Shown here: positions 6,203-6,212 of the stretch, in pieces | Layout: each line of letters opens with the position of its first letter | How positions within the stretch are numbered: the first letter of the stretch is position 1 | The notes under the pieces: model-generated | Told to the model about the DNA's origin: nothing | What the model saw: only the letters and a program-made list of their open reading frames with translations | The model's database searches: none | Translations under genes and position numbers: made by a program | Origin: Bacteroidales bacterium | GTDB lineage: Bacteria; Bacteroidota; Bacteroidia; Bacteroidales; JAADJA01 | Assembly (NCBI GenBank): GCA_029934735.1 | Contig: JAOZLR010000162.1 | Coordinates: 1 to 6,212 of the forward strand | Direction: 5' to 3' | DNA: 6,212 nt

Positions 6203-6212
6203 ATCGTAAATC

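Overview
The window looks like a chromosomal housekeeping segment from a member of the Bacteroidota, probably Bacteroidales-like. Four things point there. The DNA is AT-rich. Start codons lack clear Shine-Dalgarno sequences. A perfect TAnnTTTG-type promoter element sits in the only sizeable intergenic gap. The gene set (rsfS, ftsH, a LUD-domain gene, DUF2007, cdsA and psd, with birA divergent) and protein details such as the FtsH 'LLRAGRFDRQ' and BirA 'WESEPGKNL' segments match that phylum as I know it. This placement is from recall, not from a search.

Layout, right to left. At 5450-6202 on the plus strand is birA, a biotin-protein ligase without a DNA-binding domain. At 5334-5449 is the divergent intergenic region carrying the promoter of the leftward operon. 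From 5333 down to 111, seven minus-strand genes run almost without gaps: rsfS, ftsH, a LUD/LutC-like gene, two tandem DUF2007 paralogues, cdsA and psd. The spacings are 44, 19, 11 and 63 nt, then a 4-nt overlap, then 2 nt, so one transcription unit is likely. Positions 1-110 lie downstream of psd and hold no clear gene, only a short open minus-strand frame that runs off the edge.

How the genes fit together. CdsA makes CDP-diacylglycerol. A phosphatidylserine synthase, not seen here, would convert it to phosphatidylserine. Psd decarboxylates that to phosphatidylethanolamine. FtsH is the membrane-bound AAA+ zinc protease for membrane-protein quality control, and RsfS blocks ribosomal subunit joining in slow growth. 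The operon therefore joins ribosome silencing, membrane proteolysis and phospholipid synthesis. The LUD gene and the two DUF2007 genes have no established role in this setting and are the least understood part.

I see no mobile element, CRISPR array, rRNA or tRNA gene, and no clear new multi-gene system. The points worth a second look are the duplicated DUF2007 pair, the orphan LUD gene behind ftsH, the A6G7 tract early in ftsH, the altered biotin-loop sequence of BirA, and the TTG start of cdsA.
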